Shown in pieces: positions 34,100 to 42,911 of a stretch of DNA of 64,000 nt. The stretch is taken from positions 1 to 64,000 of the forward strand of contig NZ_JASHIZ010000004.1 of NCBI RefSeq assembly GCF_030733425.1. The letters run 5' to 3'. The translations under genes and the position numbers were made by a program. The stretch comes from Roseovarius sp. MMSF_3350. Lineage in GTDB: Bacteria > Pseudomonadota > Alphaproteobacteria > Rhodobacterales > Rhodobacteraceae. The notes under the pieces were generated by a model. The model was not told where the DNA came from. It did not search any database and saw nothing but the letters and a program-made list of their open reading frames with translations. Position 1 is the first letter of the stretch. Every line of letters starts with the position of its first letter.

Positions 34100-35301
34100 G
34101 TCCTGGCCTCGTTGCGTCGCAGGGTGGTCTGGTAGGCGTCGATGAAGCGCGCGACGTAGCGTTCCATCGGCACCAGCGGGCCGGGCACGTAGTGGCGCGA
34201 CGCCACGCCGCGCGCGTTATCCTCGACGATGCGCTTGTCGGCCTTGGTGGTCACGTCCCACAGCCATGTCAGGCGTCCCACTTCATAGTCGCGCCCCGCT
34301 TCGGCATCGGCATGGACCAGCCAGATGATCTCCTGCGCGCAGGTGTCCGCGTCGATCGGCAGAAACCGGTACAGCACCGCGTGATCGCAATAAAGCAGCA
34401 TCGGGTTGAGAAAGCCCACATAGGCATCCGACGCGCCACCATCATGGCCGGTGATCCGCCCCAGCAGGGGCGCCACCGGCGTGCCGTCCTCGCTCCCGGT
34501 CAGGAACCCGTCGTAGAGGGCATAGCGGTTGTAGGCATAATCCTCCCCGGGTGCGGGGGCGTTTTTCCCCACGCGGTCGATGAAATCCGTCGGCACGTTG
34601 CAGGCCGCCGACCGCGCCGCCATCGCGTCGTTCAACGGGGTGATGCGCTCGTCCGACAAATGCACGACGTGGCTGCGCGAAAATTCCGGATGCGCCGGGG
34701 TGCAGTGGTAGCACTCGTTGTAGTTCTCCAGCAGCAGCTTCCAGTTTGCCGCAACGGGATAGGTCTCGCGGTGCGCGATCTTGGTATTCGCAAGATCGAA
34801 CGGGGCCAGACAGGGCGTCAGCCCCTTCCGCATCGGCGCGAAATCCGGCGGGTCGTCTGCCAGCGAGACGTATATCAGCCCTTCCAGAATCTCGACCGCG
34901 ACGGGAAATAGCCCGAGCGCGTCCTTGTCGTGATGCTCTTCCAGCATCCGCGCGCTGAAAAGGCTGCCGTCGAGGTTGAACACCCACGCATGATAGGGGC
35001 AGGTCAGACGCCGCACGTTTCCCCGCGGCTCGATGCACAGGCGCGAGCCCCGGTGCCGGCAGACATTGGCAAAGGCCCGCACGTCACCCGCGTTGTCACG
35101 GCACAGGATCACGCTGTCCTTCAGAATGTCGAAAAGAATGTAGTCGCCGGGCTGCGGTAGTTCAGAGACGTGCCCCGCAAGCATCCATTCGCGTCCGAAA
35201 ATCGCGCGACGGTCCGCCTCGAAGACGGCCGCGGAGGTGTAGAACGCCTGCGCCATCGCATGGCCGTCCCGCTGAGTATCGATCAGGTCTGAAACGGACA
35301 T
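34096..35301 (-). CDS. Rieske non-heme iron oxygenase alpha subunit 1
   Basis: The 401-residue protein has the [2Fe-2S] Rieske motif Cys81-x-His83 ... Cys101-x2-His104 (CRHRG and CPYH). The mononuclear iron site is NECYHCTPAHPEF: His199 and His204, with Glu196 where most ring-hydroxylating enzymes have aspartate as bridging residue. A bridging glutamate is characteristic of oxygenases acting on quaternary amines (carnitine monooxygenase CntA, glycine-betaine and stachydrine demethylases). It probably hydroxylates an N-methyl group or C-N carbon. It is translationally coupled to the methyltransferase. No reductase gene accompanies it. Confidence 0.88.
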   Translation of the reverse strand: MSVSDLIDTQRDGHAMAQAFYTSAAVFEADRRAIFGREWMLAGHVSELPQPGDYILFDILKDSVILCRDNAGDVRAFANVCRHRGSRLCIEPRGNVRRLTCPYHAWVFNLDGSLFSARMLEEHHDKDALGLFPVAVEILEGLIYVSLADDPPDFAPMRKGLTPCLAPFDLANTKIAHRETYPVAANWKLLLENYNECYHCTPAHPEFSRSHVVHLSDERITPLNDAMAARSAACNVPTDFIDRVGKNAPAPGEDYAYNRYALYDGFLTGSEDGTPVAPLLGRITGHDGGASDAYVGFLNPMLLYCDHAVLYRFLPIDADTCAQEIIWLVHADAEAGRDYEVGRLTWLWDVTTKADKRIVEDNARGVASRHYVPGPLVPMERYVARFIDAYQTTLRRNEART

Positions 35302-35305
35302 CGGA

Positions 35306-36427
35306 TCACTCCTCGAACACGACGATCGACTCGGCCCCCCAGCCGACCGTGACCGGGCTGCCGGGCGGCACCACCGACCGCCCCGCGGTGTTGCGCATCG
35401 AGATGCTCAAGGGCTCTTCCCGGCCGGGCAGGCGCACCTTGTAGTAGGTCATGTCGCCGTAATACTCGGTATCGACCACCTCGCCCTCGACCTTGTTCTG
35501 CGACCAGTCGTTCTGATCGAAGAGCACCGTCAGCATCTCGGGCCGCACGCCGACGGTGTCGATGCTGTCCGAGGCAATGTCCGGGTCGAGTGTGTCGCGC
35601 GGCAACTCGACCTTGCCCAGTGCGTCGATATCCAGCGTCAGATGCGTGTCCGTTTGCGCCGTCACCCGGGCAGACAGGAAATTCATCACCCCGATGAAGG
35701 ACGCCACCCGCCTGTTGACCGGGCGCCGATACAGACCCTCCGGCGTGTCGAGCTGTTCGATCTGACCATCGAACATCACCGCGATGCGGTCGGACATGAT
35801 AAGCGCTTCTTCCTGATCATGGGTCACCAGGATGAAGGTGATGCCGATCGAACGCTGCAGGCTGCGCAGTTCCACCTGCATCTGGTCGCGCAGCTTCTTG
35901 TCCAGCGCCGACAAGGGCTCGTCCAGCAGGATCACCTTGGGTTTCATCACCAGTGCCCGGGCCAGCGCCACGCGTTGCCGCTGGCCGCCCGACAGCTCGT
36001 GCGCCTTGCGCTTGCCGTATCCCTCCATGTCGACCAGCGACAGCACCTCGGCCACCTCGCGGGCGATGTCCTTTTTCGGCATCTTCCGGGTCTTCAGACC
36101 GTAGCCCACGTTTTCCTCCACGTTCAGGTGGGGGAAAATGGCGTAGCTCTGGAACACCATGTTGGTGGGGCGGTCGTTGGCGGGAATGCTCTCCATGTTC
36201 TTGCCACCGATGGCGATGGTGCCGCTGGTGGTGGGCTCGAACCCCGCGATGGTGCGCAACAGGGTCGTCTTGCCGCAGCCCGACGGGCCGAGCAGGGAAA
36301 AGAACTCGCCCTCGCGGATATCGGCGGTGATCCCGTGCAACGCCGTGAAGCTGCCGAATTTCTTGACCACGTCGCGGATCGCGATCATCGGCGTCTTGTC
36401 GTCTTGCATGTCAGTCTTTCCGCTCAT
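35306..36427 (-). CDS. Polyamine-type ABC transporter ATPase (PotA-like)
   Basis: The 373-residue ATPase has Walker A GPSGCGKTT (about 47-55), the signature HELSGGQRQRVALAR, Walker B VILLDEPLSALD and a C-terminal TOBE-type regulatory domain (VGVRPEMLTVLF onward). ATG 36427 is four bases after the permease stop; an in-frame ATG at 36409 has a better GGAAAG site and would give 367 residues. It powers the permease pair encoded just upstream and uses the PotD-like protein from the convergent gene. Confidence 0.9.
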   Translation of the reverse strand: MSGKTDMQDDKTPMIAIRDVVKKFGSFTALHGITADIREGEFFSLLGPSGCGKTTLLRTIAGFEPTTSGTIAIGGKNMESIPANDRPTNMVFQSYAIFPHLNVEENVGYGLKTRKMPKKDIAREVAEVLSLVDMEGYGKRKAHELSGGQRQRVALARALVMKPKVILLDEPLSALDKKLRDQMQVELRSLQRSIGITFILVTHDQEEALIMSDRIAVMFDGQIEQLDTPEGLYRRPVNRRVASFIGVMNFLSARVTAQTDTHLTLDIDALGKVELPRDTLDPDIASDSIDTVGVRPEMLTVLFDQNDWSQNKVEGEVVDTEYYGDMTYYKVRLPGREEPLSISMRNTAGRSVVPPGSPVTVGWGAESIVVFEE

Positions 36428-36430
36428 GGT

Positions 36431-37246
36431 TCAAACCCCGGCCAGGGTGGTGTCGACGCCCTGCCGCCTGGCGCTGCGCCGGCGCAACGCTTCGGCGGCG
36501 ATCAGCAGCAGGACGGTGACCGCCAGCAGGATCGTGCCCAGCGCCATGACCGAGGGCAGCTTGGCCGGGAAACGCAGCTGGCTCCAGATATAGACGGGCA
36601 GGGTCACGTCCGTTCCGGTCAGGAAGAAGGCGATGATGAATTCGTCCAGGCTGATGGTGAAGGTGATCAGCAGGCTGGAGATCACCCCCGGCAGCACCAG
36701 CGGCAGCGTCACGCGCCGGAAGGTGCCCCAGCGCGATTCGCCCAGGTCGAACGACGCTTCCTCCAGCTCGCGATCGAGGCCGCGGAAGGCCGAACTGAGG
36801 ATGGCGATGGAAAACGGCGTGCAGATCAGCACGTGCCCCGCCACCACCGTCCACAGCGACAGCGACATGCCCAGCTGGTTCAGCATCACCAGAAGCGCCA
36901 CTGCCACGATGATCTCGGGCAGCACCAGGGGCAGCATGATCAGCCCGACGATCCCTGTCTTGCCGGGAAACATGAACCGGGCCGAGGCGCGCGCGGCGAA
37001 GGCGCCAAGAAGCGTGCTCAGCACCGCCGTGCTAAGCCCAACGATCATCGAATTTCCCAGCGCGGTGTGCAGCGTGTCGGTGTGCCACAATCCCACGAAC
37101 CATTCGATGGTGAAGCCCGACAGGGGGAAGGCGATGATCGTCGAGGTGTTGAACGCGAAGAGCGGCAGCAGGATGACCGGCGCATAGAGAAAGATCATGT
37201 AGACCACGGCGTAGATCGTCAGCCACTTGACCGAGAACCATTTCAT
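36431..37246 (-). CDS. Polyamine-type ABC transporter permease (PotC-like)
   Basis: The 271-residue membrane protein has six predicted helices and the EAA loop LEEASFDLGESRWGTFRRVTLPLVLPG. It begins MKWFSVKWLTIYAVVY and ends in a basic cytoplasmic tail (RRRSARRQ). Start 37246 overlaps the preceding permease by four bases (ATGA); longer open frames upstream are antisense or out-of-frame readings of that gene. It forms the transmembrane channel with the PotB-like subunit. Confidence 0.9.
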   Translation of the reverse strand: MKWFSVKWLTIYAVVYMIFLYAPVILLPLFAFNTSTIIAFPLSGFTIEWFVGLWHTDTLHTALGNSMIVGLSTAVLSTLLGAFAARASARFMFPGKTGIVGLIMLPLVLPEIIVAVALLVMLNQLGMSLSLWTVVAGHVLICTPFSIAILSSAFRGLDRELEEASFDLGESRWGTFRRVTLPLVLPGVISSLLITFTISLDEFIIAFFLTGTDVTLPVYIWSQLRFPAKLPSVMALGTILLAVTVLLLIAAEALRRRSARRQGVDTTLAGV

Positions 37247-38109
37247 CGCACACGCCCTCCGAGTTTCTTGCCGGCAAAGAAGATGCCGGCGCTGATCATC
37301 CCGATCACCACCATCGCCGACACCGCCAGCGCCGCGCCCAGCGGCGCGTTGTTGGCCTTGCCGAACTGGATCTGGATCATGTTCGAGATCATCAACCCGT
37401 CGGTCCCGCCCACCAGTCGCGGCGTGATGAAATCGCCCACCGTCGGTATCAGCACGATCAGGGTCGAGGCCACGATGCCCGGCATCGCCAGGGGCAGCGT
37501 CACGCGGAAGAACCGTCGTACCGGCCCGTCGCCGAGGTCGGTCGCCGCCTCCAGCAGGGACCGATCGATCTTTTCCAGCGCCACGAAAATGGGCAGGATC
37601 GCAAAAGGCGCCCAGGCGTGGGCCAGGGTGATCACCACCGCGTTCAGGTTGTAAAGGATGAACGTCAGCGGCTCGTCGATGAACCCCAGGCCCATCAGCG
37701 TGGTGTTGAACACGCCGTTGTATCCCAGGATGACTTTCCACAAGAACACCCGCAGCAGGTAGCTTGTCCAGAACGGAACCGTGATCAGGAACAGCCACAG
37801 CGCCTTGCGCTTCTTGACGTGAAACGACAGGTAATAGGCGATGGGAAAGGCCAACAGCACCGTCACCACCGTCACGATCAGCGAGATCTTCAGCGAACGC
37901 CACATCAGCACCTGGTACAGCGGCTGGGTCCACGCCTCGCGGTAATTGTCCAGCGTCAGCGTCGTGTCGATCGTCAGGTAGTCCTGCGTCCAGAAGCTGA
38001 AGGTAACCACCATCAACAACGGGGCGGCCAGCATCACCAGCACATAGCCGAAGGTCGGGCTGATCAGCTTGAGGCCCTGTCCCGCCTCGCGGTCAAAGCG
38101 CCATGCCAT
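37243..38109 (-). CDS. Polyamine-type ABC transporter permease (PotB-like)
   Basis: The 288-residue membrane protein has about six helices, the long first periplasmic loop usual in PotB, and the EAA loop LLEAATDLGDGPVRRFFRVTLPLAMPG. Start ATG 38109 is 34 bases after the stop of Rieske oxygenase 2, so the operon order is Rieske 2, PotB, PotC, PotA, Rieske 1, methyltransferase. The interleaving of uptake and oxygenase genes argues that transporter and oxygenases handle the same compound. Confidence 0.9.
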   Translation of the reverse strand: MAWRFDREAGQGLKLISPTFGYVLVMLAAPLLMVVTFSFWTQDYLTIDTTLTLDNYREAWTQPLYQVLMWRSLKISLIVTVVTVLLAFPIAYYLSFHVKKRKALWLFLITVPFWTSYLLRVFLWKVILGYNGVFNTTLMGLGFIDEPLTFILYNLNAVVITLAHAWAPFAILPIFVALEKIDRSLLEAATDLGDGPVRRFFRVTLPLAMPGIVASTLIVLIPTVGDFITPRLVGGTDGLMISNMIQIQFGKANNAPLGAALAVSAMVVIGMISAGIFFAGKKLGGRVR

Positions 38110-38143
38110 CAGGATGCGCCTCGGCCGGAGGCGGGTCCGGTAC

Positions 38144-39358
38144 TCATTCGGCGGCGACTTTCTGCGCCAGCAACTCGGCGTTGCGCGCGGCCACCGTGCC
38201 CTTGGGCGGCTCGTCCTCGTTCAGGACCGGGAACAGCTCGCGCAGGCAGTCGTGATAGCTGCGCACGGTGTTCTCAAGGTCCGACAGGATCACCCCGTCA
38301 TAGCCGCTGGAAAACGCCGCTTCCCAGGACCAGCGCACCAGTTCCTCGTCCTCTTCCGAGGTCAGCCGGTCGATCCGGCTGCTGAGATAGCGCGACAGCC
38401 GCATCCGGCGGTCTTCCTTGCCCAGCCTGTAGGTCGTTCCGCGCTGCATGGTCTTGCCATACTCCACCGGGAATTCCTGGTAGAATTTGACACAATCGGG
38501 ATAAATGCCAAGCACGCAATTGGGGAAGATGCCGATATAGAGCCAGGCCCTGGCATGGCTCTCGTCCAGCCCGGGCGGCGCCTGCAGGATCGAGGTATAG
38601 GCCCGTACGCTCCACAGGCGGTGGTTGGCCTCGCGGAACTCGGAATAGGACCGCGAGGCGCCGTCCTCGAAATCCTCGTCATAATAGTTGGACCCGAAAA
38701 GATCCTGCAGGCCGGGATGGGCCATCGGCACGTGATAGCCTTCGTTGTCCACGTCGCGGATGCATTTCCAGTTCACCTCAGCCACGTCGGCATAGAACCC
38801 TTCGCCCGAGGGCATCAGGCCTTCAAGATCGTACTGGTCGATCTCGTCGTCGAAGCGCGACAGCACCTCGGAAATCGCCGGTTGCGGGCCGGGGCGGAAC
38901 CGCACGAAGACGAACCCCCGCCACAGGTCCAGCTCGATCGCCTTCAGGCCAAAGGCGACGGGGTCAAGCTCGGGCAGGGTGTCGGGCTGCGCCGCGCCGC
39001 GCAGCGTGCCGTCAAGGTTGTAGACCCAGCCGTGAAACGGGCAGATGATCGCGTTCTTGCAATTGCCCTGTTCCCCGGCGACCACGCGCGAACCGCGGTG
39101 CCGACACAGGTTGTGAAAGGCGCGCAACTCGCCATCCTTGCCACGGATCACCAGCGCGCGTTCGCCCACGCAGTCCAGCGTGACGAAATCGCCGGCCTCC
39201 GGCAGGTCGTTGGCGTGGCAGACAAGCTGCCAGTGCGACCGGAACAGCAGGTCCTTTTCCATCTCCAGCATCTCGGTGTTGAAATAGCTCCAGGCGGGCA
39301 GTCCCTTGCGGTCGTGGTCGTTGGGCAGATCTATGGCCTTGGTGGCAGGGGGCGTCAT
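38144..39358 (-). CDS. Rieske non-heme iron oxygenase alpha subunit 2
   Basis: The 404-residue protein has the Rieske cluster ligands Cys85-x-His87 and Cys106-x2-His109 (CRHRG and CPFHG). The catalytic iron site is DVDNEGYHVPMAHPG, with His209 and His214 and Glu206 as bridging residue. Like oxygenase 1 it therefore carries the glutamate variant associated with quaternary-ammonium oxygenases, although the two proteins are only distantly similar outside the motifs. It is the first gene of the leftward operon, 45 bases downstream of a TetR operator. Reductase absent. Confidence 0.88.
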   Translation of the reverse strand: MTPPATKAIDLPNDHDRKGLPAWSYFNTEMLEMEKDLLFRSHWQLVCHANDLPEAGDFVTLDCVGERALVIRGKDGELRAFHNLCRHRGSRVVAGEQGNCKNAIICPFHGWVYNLDGTLRGAAQPDTLPELDPVAFGLKAIELDLWRGFVFVRFRPGPQPAISEVLSRFDDEIDQYDLEGLMPSGEGFYADVAEVNWKCIRDVDNEGYHVPMAHPGLQDLFGSNYYDEDFEDGASRSYSEFREANHRLWSVRAYTSILQAPPGLDESHARAWLYIGIFPNCVLGIYPDCVKFYQEFPVEYGKTMQRGTTYRLGKEDRRMRLSRYLSSRIDRLTSEEDEELVRWSWEAAFSSGYDGVILSDLENTVRSYHDCLRELFPVLNEDEPPKGTVAARNAELLAQKVAAE

Positions 39359-39403
39359 GGCAAACTCCGGGTTGAGGGGCTTGCCGGCACTCTAACAAGT
39401 TTT

Positions 39404-39417
39404 TTTGAGCGCTCAAA
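39404..39417. promoter_or_regulatory. TetR operator copy 3 (TTTGAGCGCTCAAA)
   Basis: This perfect 14-base palindrome is identical in core to the copies at 24165 and 32064. It lies 45 bases upstream of the Rieske 2 ATG and is the only dyad in this promoter region. Confidence 0.8.
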
Positions 39418-39521
39418 TAAATTATTTCACGGGACGGCAGATACCGCCCCGTCGCCCGTCGGGCCCGGGGAAACGCGCGGTCGGATCCGGCAGGGTCGGG
39501 CCCCGGAACAGGGGCGTTTCC

Positions 39522-40313
39522 TCACTCTCCTGCCGGCACTGCGGCGGCGTCAAACCCATATTCCGCCAGAACCGCCTGGCCCGAGGGCGACAGGATATGC
39601 AGCGCCAGCTGCCATGCCTCGGGCGGGGCGCCGTCCAGCACGATCAGCCCGTAATAGGCCCCTACGGACAGGGCGTCGGGGATCTGCACGATCTGCAATT
39701 CGGGCACTTCTTTCCGGGCCAGAACGGCATTGGTGCAATAGGTCAGGAACAGGTCGGCCCGGCCGCTGTCCAGCACCCAGGCATAGGTGTTGCGCCCCTC
39801 GGGGGGCGCGGCGCTGTCCGGCCCGCCGGTCAGTTGCAGGGCCTTGGCCTTCAGCGCCTCGGCATGGCCGGACCTGTCGAACAACGCGAAGGCGTAGTCG
39901 CCGGACGGGTCGGCCTTGGGCGTGGACGTGCCAAGCCGGGTGTCGTCATCCAGCATGACTTCAAGCAGCGTTTCGGGTGTGACCTCTACCTCGGGCCGGG
40001 CCAGCGCACACAGGCGATTGCGCGCGAACAAGGCGACGGGCCCGCCATTGCCCGCGCTTTCCAGCGTGCGGGGATGGCGCATGTTGGCCGAGGCGAAGAC
40101 ATGCACCGTCTCGCCCGCCTCGATCCGTTCGCGCATCAGGCCGGAGGGGCCAAAGCTGGTCGCGACGGGCGTGCCATAGGTCTCGGCATAATCCGCTGCC
40201 ACGTCCGATAGGGCGGCCTTCAGGCTGCCGGCCGCGTAAAGCGAAAGGTCCTGCGCCTGGGCCTGTGTCATCGCAAGGCCAAGGGCGGCGGCGGTCAGGA
40301 ATGCGTGTCGCAT
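39522..40313 (-). CDS. Molybdate/oxyanion ABC substrate-binding protein (ModA-like)
   Basis: The 263-residue protein has a signal peptide (about 1-20, ending AQAQ) and the ModA core: LSLYAAGSLKAALSDVAADYAE, SFGPSGLMRERIEAGE and VHVFASANMRHPRTL. ATG 40313 is chosen because the signal sequence begins there; upstream residues are not membrane-like. It is divergent from the tungstate-type permease gene, so the locus has two binding proteins of different families. It lacks its own permease and may feed the neighbouring one. Confidence 0.82.
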   Translation of the reverse strand: MRHAFLTAAALGLAMTQAQAQDLSLYAAGSLKAALSDVAADYAETYGTPVATSFGPSGLMRERIEAGETVHVFASANMRHPRTLESAGNGGPVALFARNRLCALARPEVEVTPETLLEVMLDDDTRLGTSTPKADPSGDYAFALFDRSGHAEALKAKALQLTGGPDSAAPPEGRNTYAWVLDSGRADLFLTYCTNAVLARKEVPELQIVQIPDALSVGAYYGLIVLDGAPPEAWQLALHILSPSGQAVLAEYGFDAAAVPAGE

Positions 40314-40405
40314 GGGGTCTTCCAATCTCTGGTTCGTGTAAGTCAGGTGTTCGGGGTCAAAAGAGCGCGGCAGCGCGGAAATCCGGGATGCGCGCGCAGG
40401 TCTGC

Positions 40406-40417
40406 GGAAATTTTGCA
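40406..40417 (+). promoter_or_regulatory. 12-bp motif GGAAATTTTGCA, copy 1
   Basis: GGAAATTTTGCA occurs here and identically at 40548-40559, with a two-mismatch copy (GGAAGATTTGCA) at 40531-40542. All three lie in the divergent promoter region between the ModA-like gene and the tungstate-type permease gene. They may be binding sites for the HTH/PBP regulator encoded at 42.9 kb. Confidence 0.4.
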
Positions 40418-40530
40418 ATTATCCGCCAAGGTTCGCGCCGGGTTCCGTCGTCTCCGCATCGCTTTGATGTGCTTTTTCTCATCGTCGGGCTTGAACAGTC
40501 GCTGTTGGATCGCATACTGTGCCGGGCAAG

Positions 40531-40559
40531 GGAAGATTTGCAATAAGGGAAATTTTGCA
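40531..40559 (+). promoter_or_regulatory. 12-bp motif, copies 2 and 3 in tandem
   Basis: A diverged copy (40531-40542) and an exact copy (40548-40559) of GGAAATTTTGCA are spaced 17 bases start to start. They sit immediately before or at the start of the permease gene, where bound protein would block transcription or translation. Confidence 0.4.
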
Positions 40560-40563
40560 GTCC

Positions 40564-41262
40564 ATGACAGACGCTTTCGGCCTCGCGTTTGACCTCGTCC
40601 TGTCGGGCGATGCGGACCTTATCGAGATCGTGCTGTTGTCGCTGCGTGTCAGTCTGACCGCGACGGCGCTGGCCTGCCTGATCGGCCTGCCCATCGGGGC
40701 GCTGGTCGCCATCGGGCGATTCCCCGGTCGCAACGCGGTGCTGATCGTGATGAACGCGCTGATAGGCCTGCCGCCGGTGGTGGTGGGCTTGCTGGTCTAC
40801 CTGCACTTGTCGCGCTCCGGCCCCCTGGGGTTTCTCGGGCTCCTTTACACTCCGACCGCGATGATCATCGCCCAAACCATCCTGATCGCACCCATCGTCG
40901 CGGCCCTGTCGCGGCAGGTGCTTGAAGACCTGCACGCGGAATACGCCGAACAGTTCCGCTCGCTCTGCCTGACGAAGTTGCAAACCGTTCAGGCGCTTCT
41001 TTGGGATGCGCGCTATTCCCTGCTGACGGTGGGGCTGGCCGGTTTCGGCCGCGCTGTGGCCGAGGTGGGCGCGGTCATCATCGTCGGCGGCAATATCGAC
41101 CACCTGACGCGGGTCATGACCACGGCCATCGCACTGGAAACCTCGAAGGGCGACCTCGCTCTGGCGCTGGCGCTCGGCATCATCCTCCTGGTCATCGCCC
41201 TGGGCGTCAACGCGGCGGTTCAATCGGTCCGCATGACAGCGGCGCGGCAAGCATATGTCTGA
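40564..41262 (+). CDS. tupB: Tungstate-type ABC transporter permease (TupB-like)
   Basis: The 232-residue membrane protein has five or six predicted helices. It shows ALIGLPPVVVGLLVYL and the EAA-like loop QFRSLCLTKLQTVQALLWDARYSLLTVGLAGFGRAVAEVGAV (in parts), typical of the TupB/WtpB-type oxyanion permeases. ATG 40564 is used, although its AAGGGA site is rather far; TTG 40555 or ATG 40519 in the same frame are possible. It overlaps the ATPase gene by eight bases. Confidence 0.83.
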   Translation: MTDAFGLAFDLVLSGDADLIEIVLLSLRVSLTATALACLIGLPIGALVAIGRFPGRNAVLIVMNALIGLPPVVVGLLVYLHLSRSGPLGFLGLLYTPTAMIIAQTILIAPIVAALSRQVLEDLHAEYAEQFRSLCLTKLQTVQALLWDARYSLLTVGLAGFGRAVAEVGAVIIVGGNIDHLTRVMTTAIALETSKGDLALALALGIILLVIALGVNAAVQSVRMTAARQAYV

Positions 41263-42010
41263 CGCGGCGCTTCCTCTCACCCGCGATATGGCCCCGCCCG
41301 CACGACCCGCGGCCATCCTGCCCCTGGCGGTGCGCGACCTCGGTCTGCGCTTTGGCAGGACGACGGTTCTGGAGGGGGTGAATTTCGATCTGCAACCGGC
41401 GGGCTGCACCATGGTCATGGGGCCGAACGGCGCGGGCAAGAGCTTGCTGCTGAAGCTGCTGCACGGGCTGATCCCCCCGACATCGGGCACCATCGACTGG
41501 CGCGGACAGGGCGCGCCCGACGTGACCGCACGGCAGGCGCTGGTCTTTCAAAAGCCGGTCCTGCTGCGTCGGTCCGTGGCCGCCAACGTAGATTTCGTCC
41601 TCAAGGTGCGCGGCAAGGACCGCACGCGTGGCACCGCACTTCTCGAGCATGTGGGCCTGGCCCACAAGGCCGACCAGCCCGCCCGCCTGCTTTCGGGCGG
41701 CGAGGCGCAGCGCCTGGCGCTGGCCCGGGCGCTCGCGGCGGACCCCGAGGTGCTGTTCCTCGACGAGCCCACCGCCAGCCTCGACCCGGCCTCTGTGCTG
41801 GCCATCGAAGAGATCGTCAGGGATGCCAGCACCCGCGGCGTGCGCATCGTCTTCGTCACCCATGACATGGGACAGGCACGGCGCATGGCCGACGACATCC
41901 TGTTTCTCAGCGGCGGCGGCATCGCGGAACACAGCCGCGCCGCCGATTTCTTTCCAAAGCCGCAAAGCCAGGCGGCGCGGGATTACCTGAACGGCAGACT
42001 CGTCGTCTGA
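41255..42010 (+). CDS. tupC: Tungstate-type ABC transporter ATPase (TupC-like)
   Basis: The 251-residue ATPase has Walker A GPNGAGKSLL, signature LLSGGEAQRLALAR, Walker B VLFLDEPTASLD and switch histidine in VFVTHDMGQ. An N-terminal extension of about 25 residues precedes the domain. It is coupled to the permease by an eight-base overlap and followed 27 bases later by the binding-protein gene. Confidence 0.85.
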   Translation: MSDAALPLTRDMAPPARPAAILPLAVRDLGLRFGRTTVLEGVNFDLQPAGCTMVMGPNGAGKSLLLKLLHGLIPPTSGTIDWRGQGAPDVTARQALVFQKPVLLRRSVAANVDFVLKVRGKDRTRGTALLEHVGLAHKADQPARLLSGGEAQRLALARALAADPEVLFLDEPTASLDPASVLAIEEIVRDASTRGVRIVFVTHDMGQARRMADDILFLSGGGIAEHSRAADFFPKPQSQAARDYLNGRLVV

Positions 42011-42037
42011 AAGACTTCAAGAAAGGGAGTATTCATC

Positions 42038-42856
42038 ATGAAAATGCAATCATTCGGTGCGGCCACTGTCGCTCTGTTTCTGGCCGGGGGCGCCTGGGCA
42101 CAGGACCAGTCGATCATCGTCCAGTCCACGACCTCGACGGCGAATTCGGGCCTTTACGATTACCTGCTTCCGATCTTCCAGGACAAGACGGGCATCCAGG
42201 TCAACGTCGTGGCCGTTGGCACCGGACAGGCGATCAAGAATGCCGAGAACTGCGATGGCGACGTGCTTCTGGTTCACGCCAAGCCGTCCGAGGAGAAATT
42301 CGTCGAGGCCGGCTTTGGCACCGCGCGCACGGACCTGATGTACAACGACTTCGTCATCGTGGGCCCGGCAGACGACCCGGCCGGCGTGGGCGGCATGGAC
42401 GACGTGCAGGGCGCAATGGGCAAGATCGCCGAGACGGGCGCGCTCTTTGCCTCGCGCGGCGATGACAGCGGCACGCACAAGAAGGAGATGGCGCTCTGGT
42501 CCGACAGCGGCGTCGATCCCACGGCGGCCAGCGGCGACTGGTACCGCGAGACGGGCTCGGGCATGGGCGCCACGCTCAACGCGGGCATCGGCATGGGCGC
42601 CTACGTGATGACCGATCGCGCCACCTGGATCAGCTTCGACAACAAACAGGATTACGAGATCCAGGTCGAGGGCGATGAGGACATGTTCAACCAGTACGGC
42701 GTGATCCCGGTCAACCCCGAGAAATGCCCCAGCGTCAAGGTCGACGCCGCCCAGACGTTCGCCGACTGGCTGGTTTCGGACGAGGGGCAGGAGGCCATCG
42801 CGGCCTACACGGTGGCCGACCAGCAACTGTTCTTCCCCAACGCACCGGAAAACTGA
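42038..42856 (+). CDS. tupA: Tungstate-type ABC substrate-binding protein (TupA-like)
   Basis: The 272-residue protein has a signal peptide (1-21, GGAWA before QDQS) and the TupA signature IVQSTTSTANSGLYDYLLPIF (read from residue 27), whose Thr/Ser residues bind the oxyanion. VGTGQAIKNAENCDGDVLLVHAK follows. TupA proteins bind tungstate with very high affinity; molybdate is an alternative. GAAAGGGAG precedes the ATG. The gene order permease, ATPase, binding protein is the reverse of many tup operons. Confidence 0.87.
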   Translation: MKMQSFGAATVALFLAGGAWAQDQSIIVQSTTSTANSGLYDYLLPIFQDKTGIQVNVVAVGTGQAIKNAENCDGDVLLVHAKPSEEKFVEAGFGTARTDLMYNDFVIVGPADDPAGVGGMDDVQGAMGKIAETGALFASRGDDSGTHKKEMALWSDSGVDPTAASGDWYRETGSGMGATLNAGIGMGAYVMTDRATWISFDNKQDYEIQVEGDEDMFNQYGVIPVNPEKCPSVKVDAAQTFADWLVSDEGQEAIAAYTVADQQLFFPNAPEN

Positions 42857-42911
42857 TAGACGTATCGGGGCGGCGGTGCACCCGCCGCCCCGAGATACAG
42901 ATCCAGGTGCC

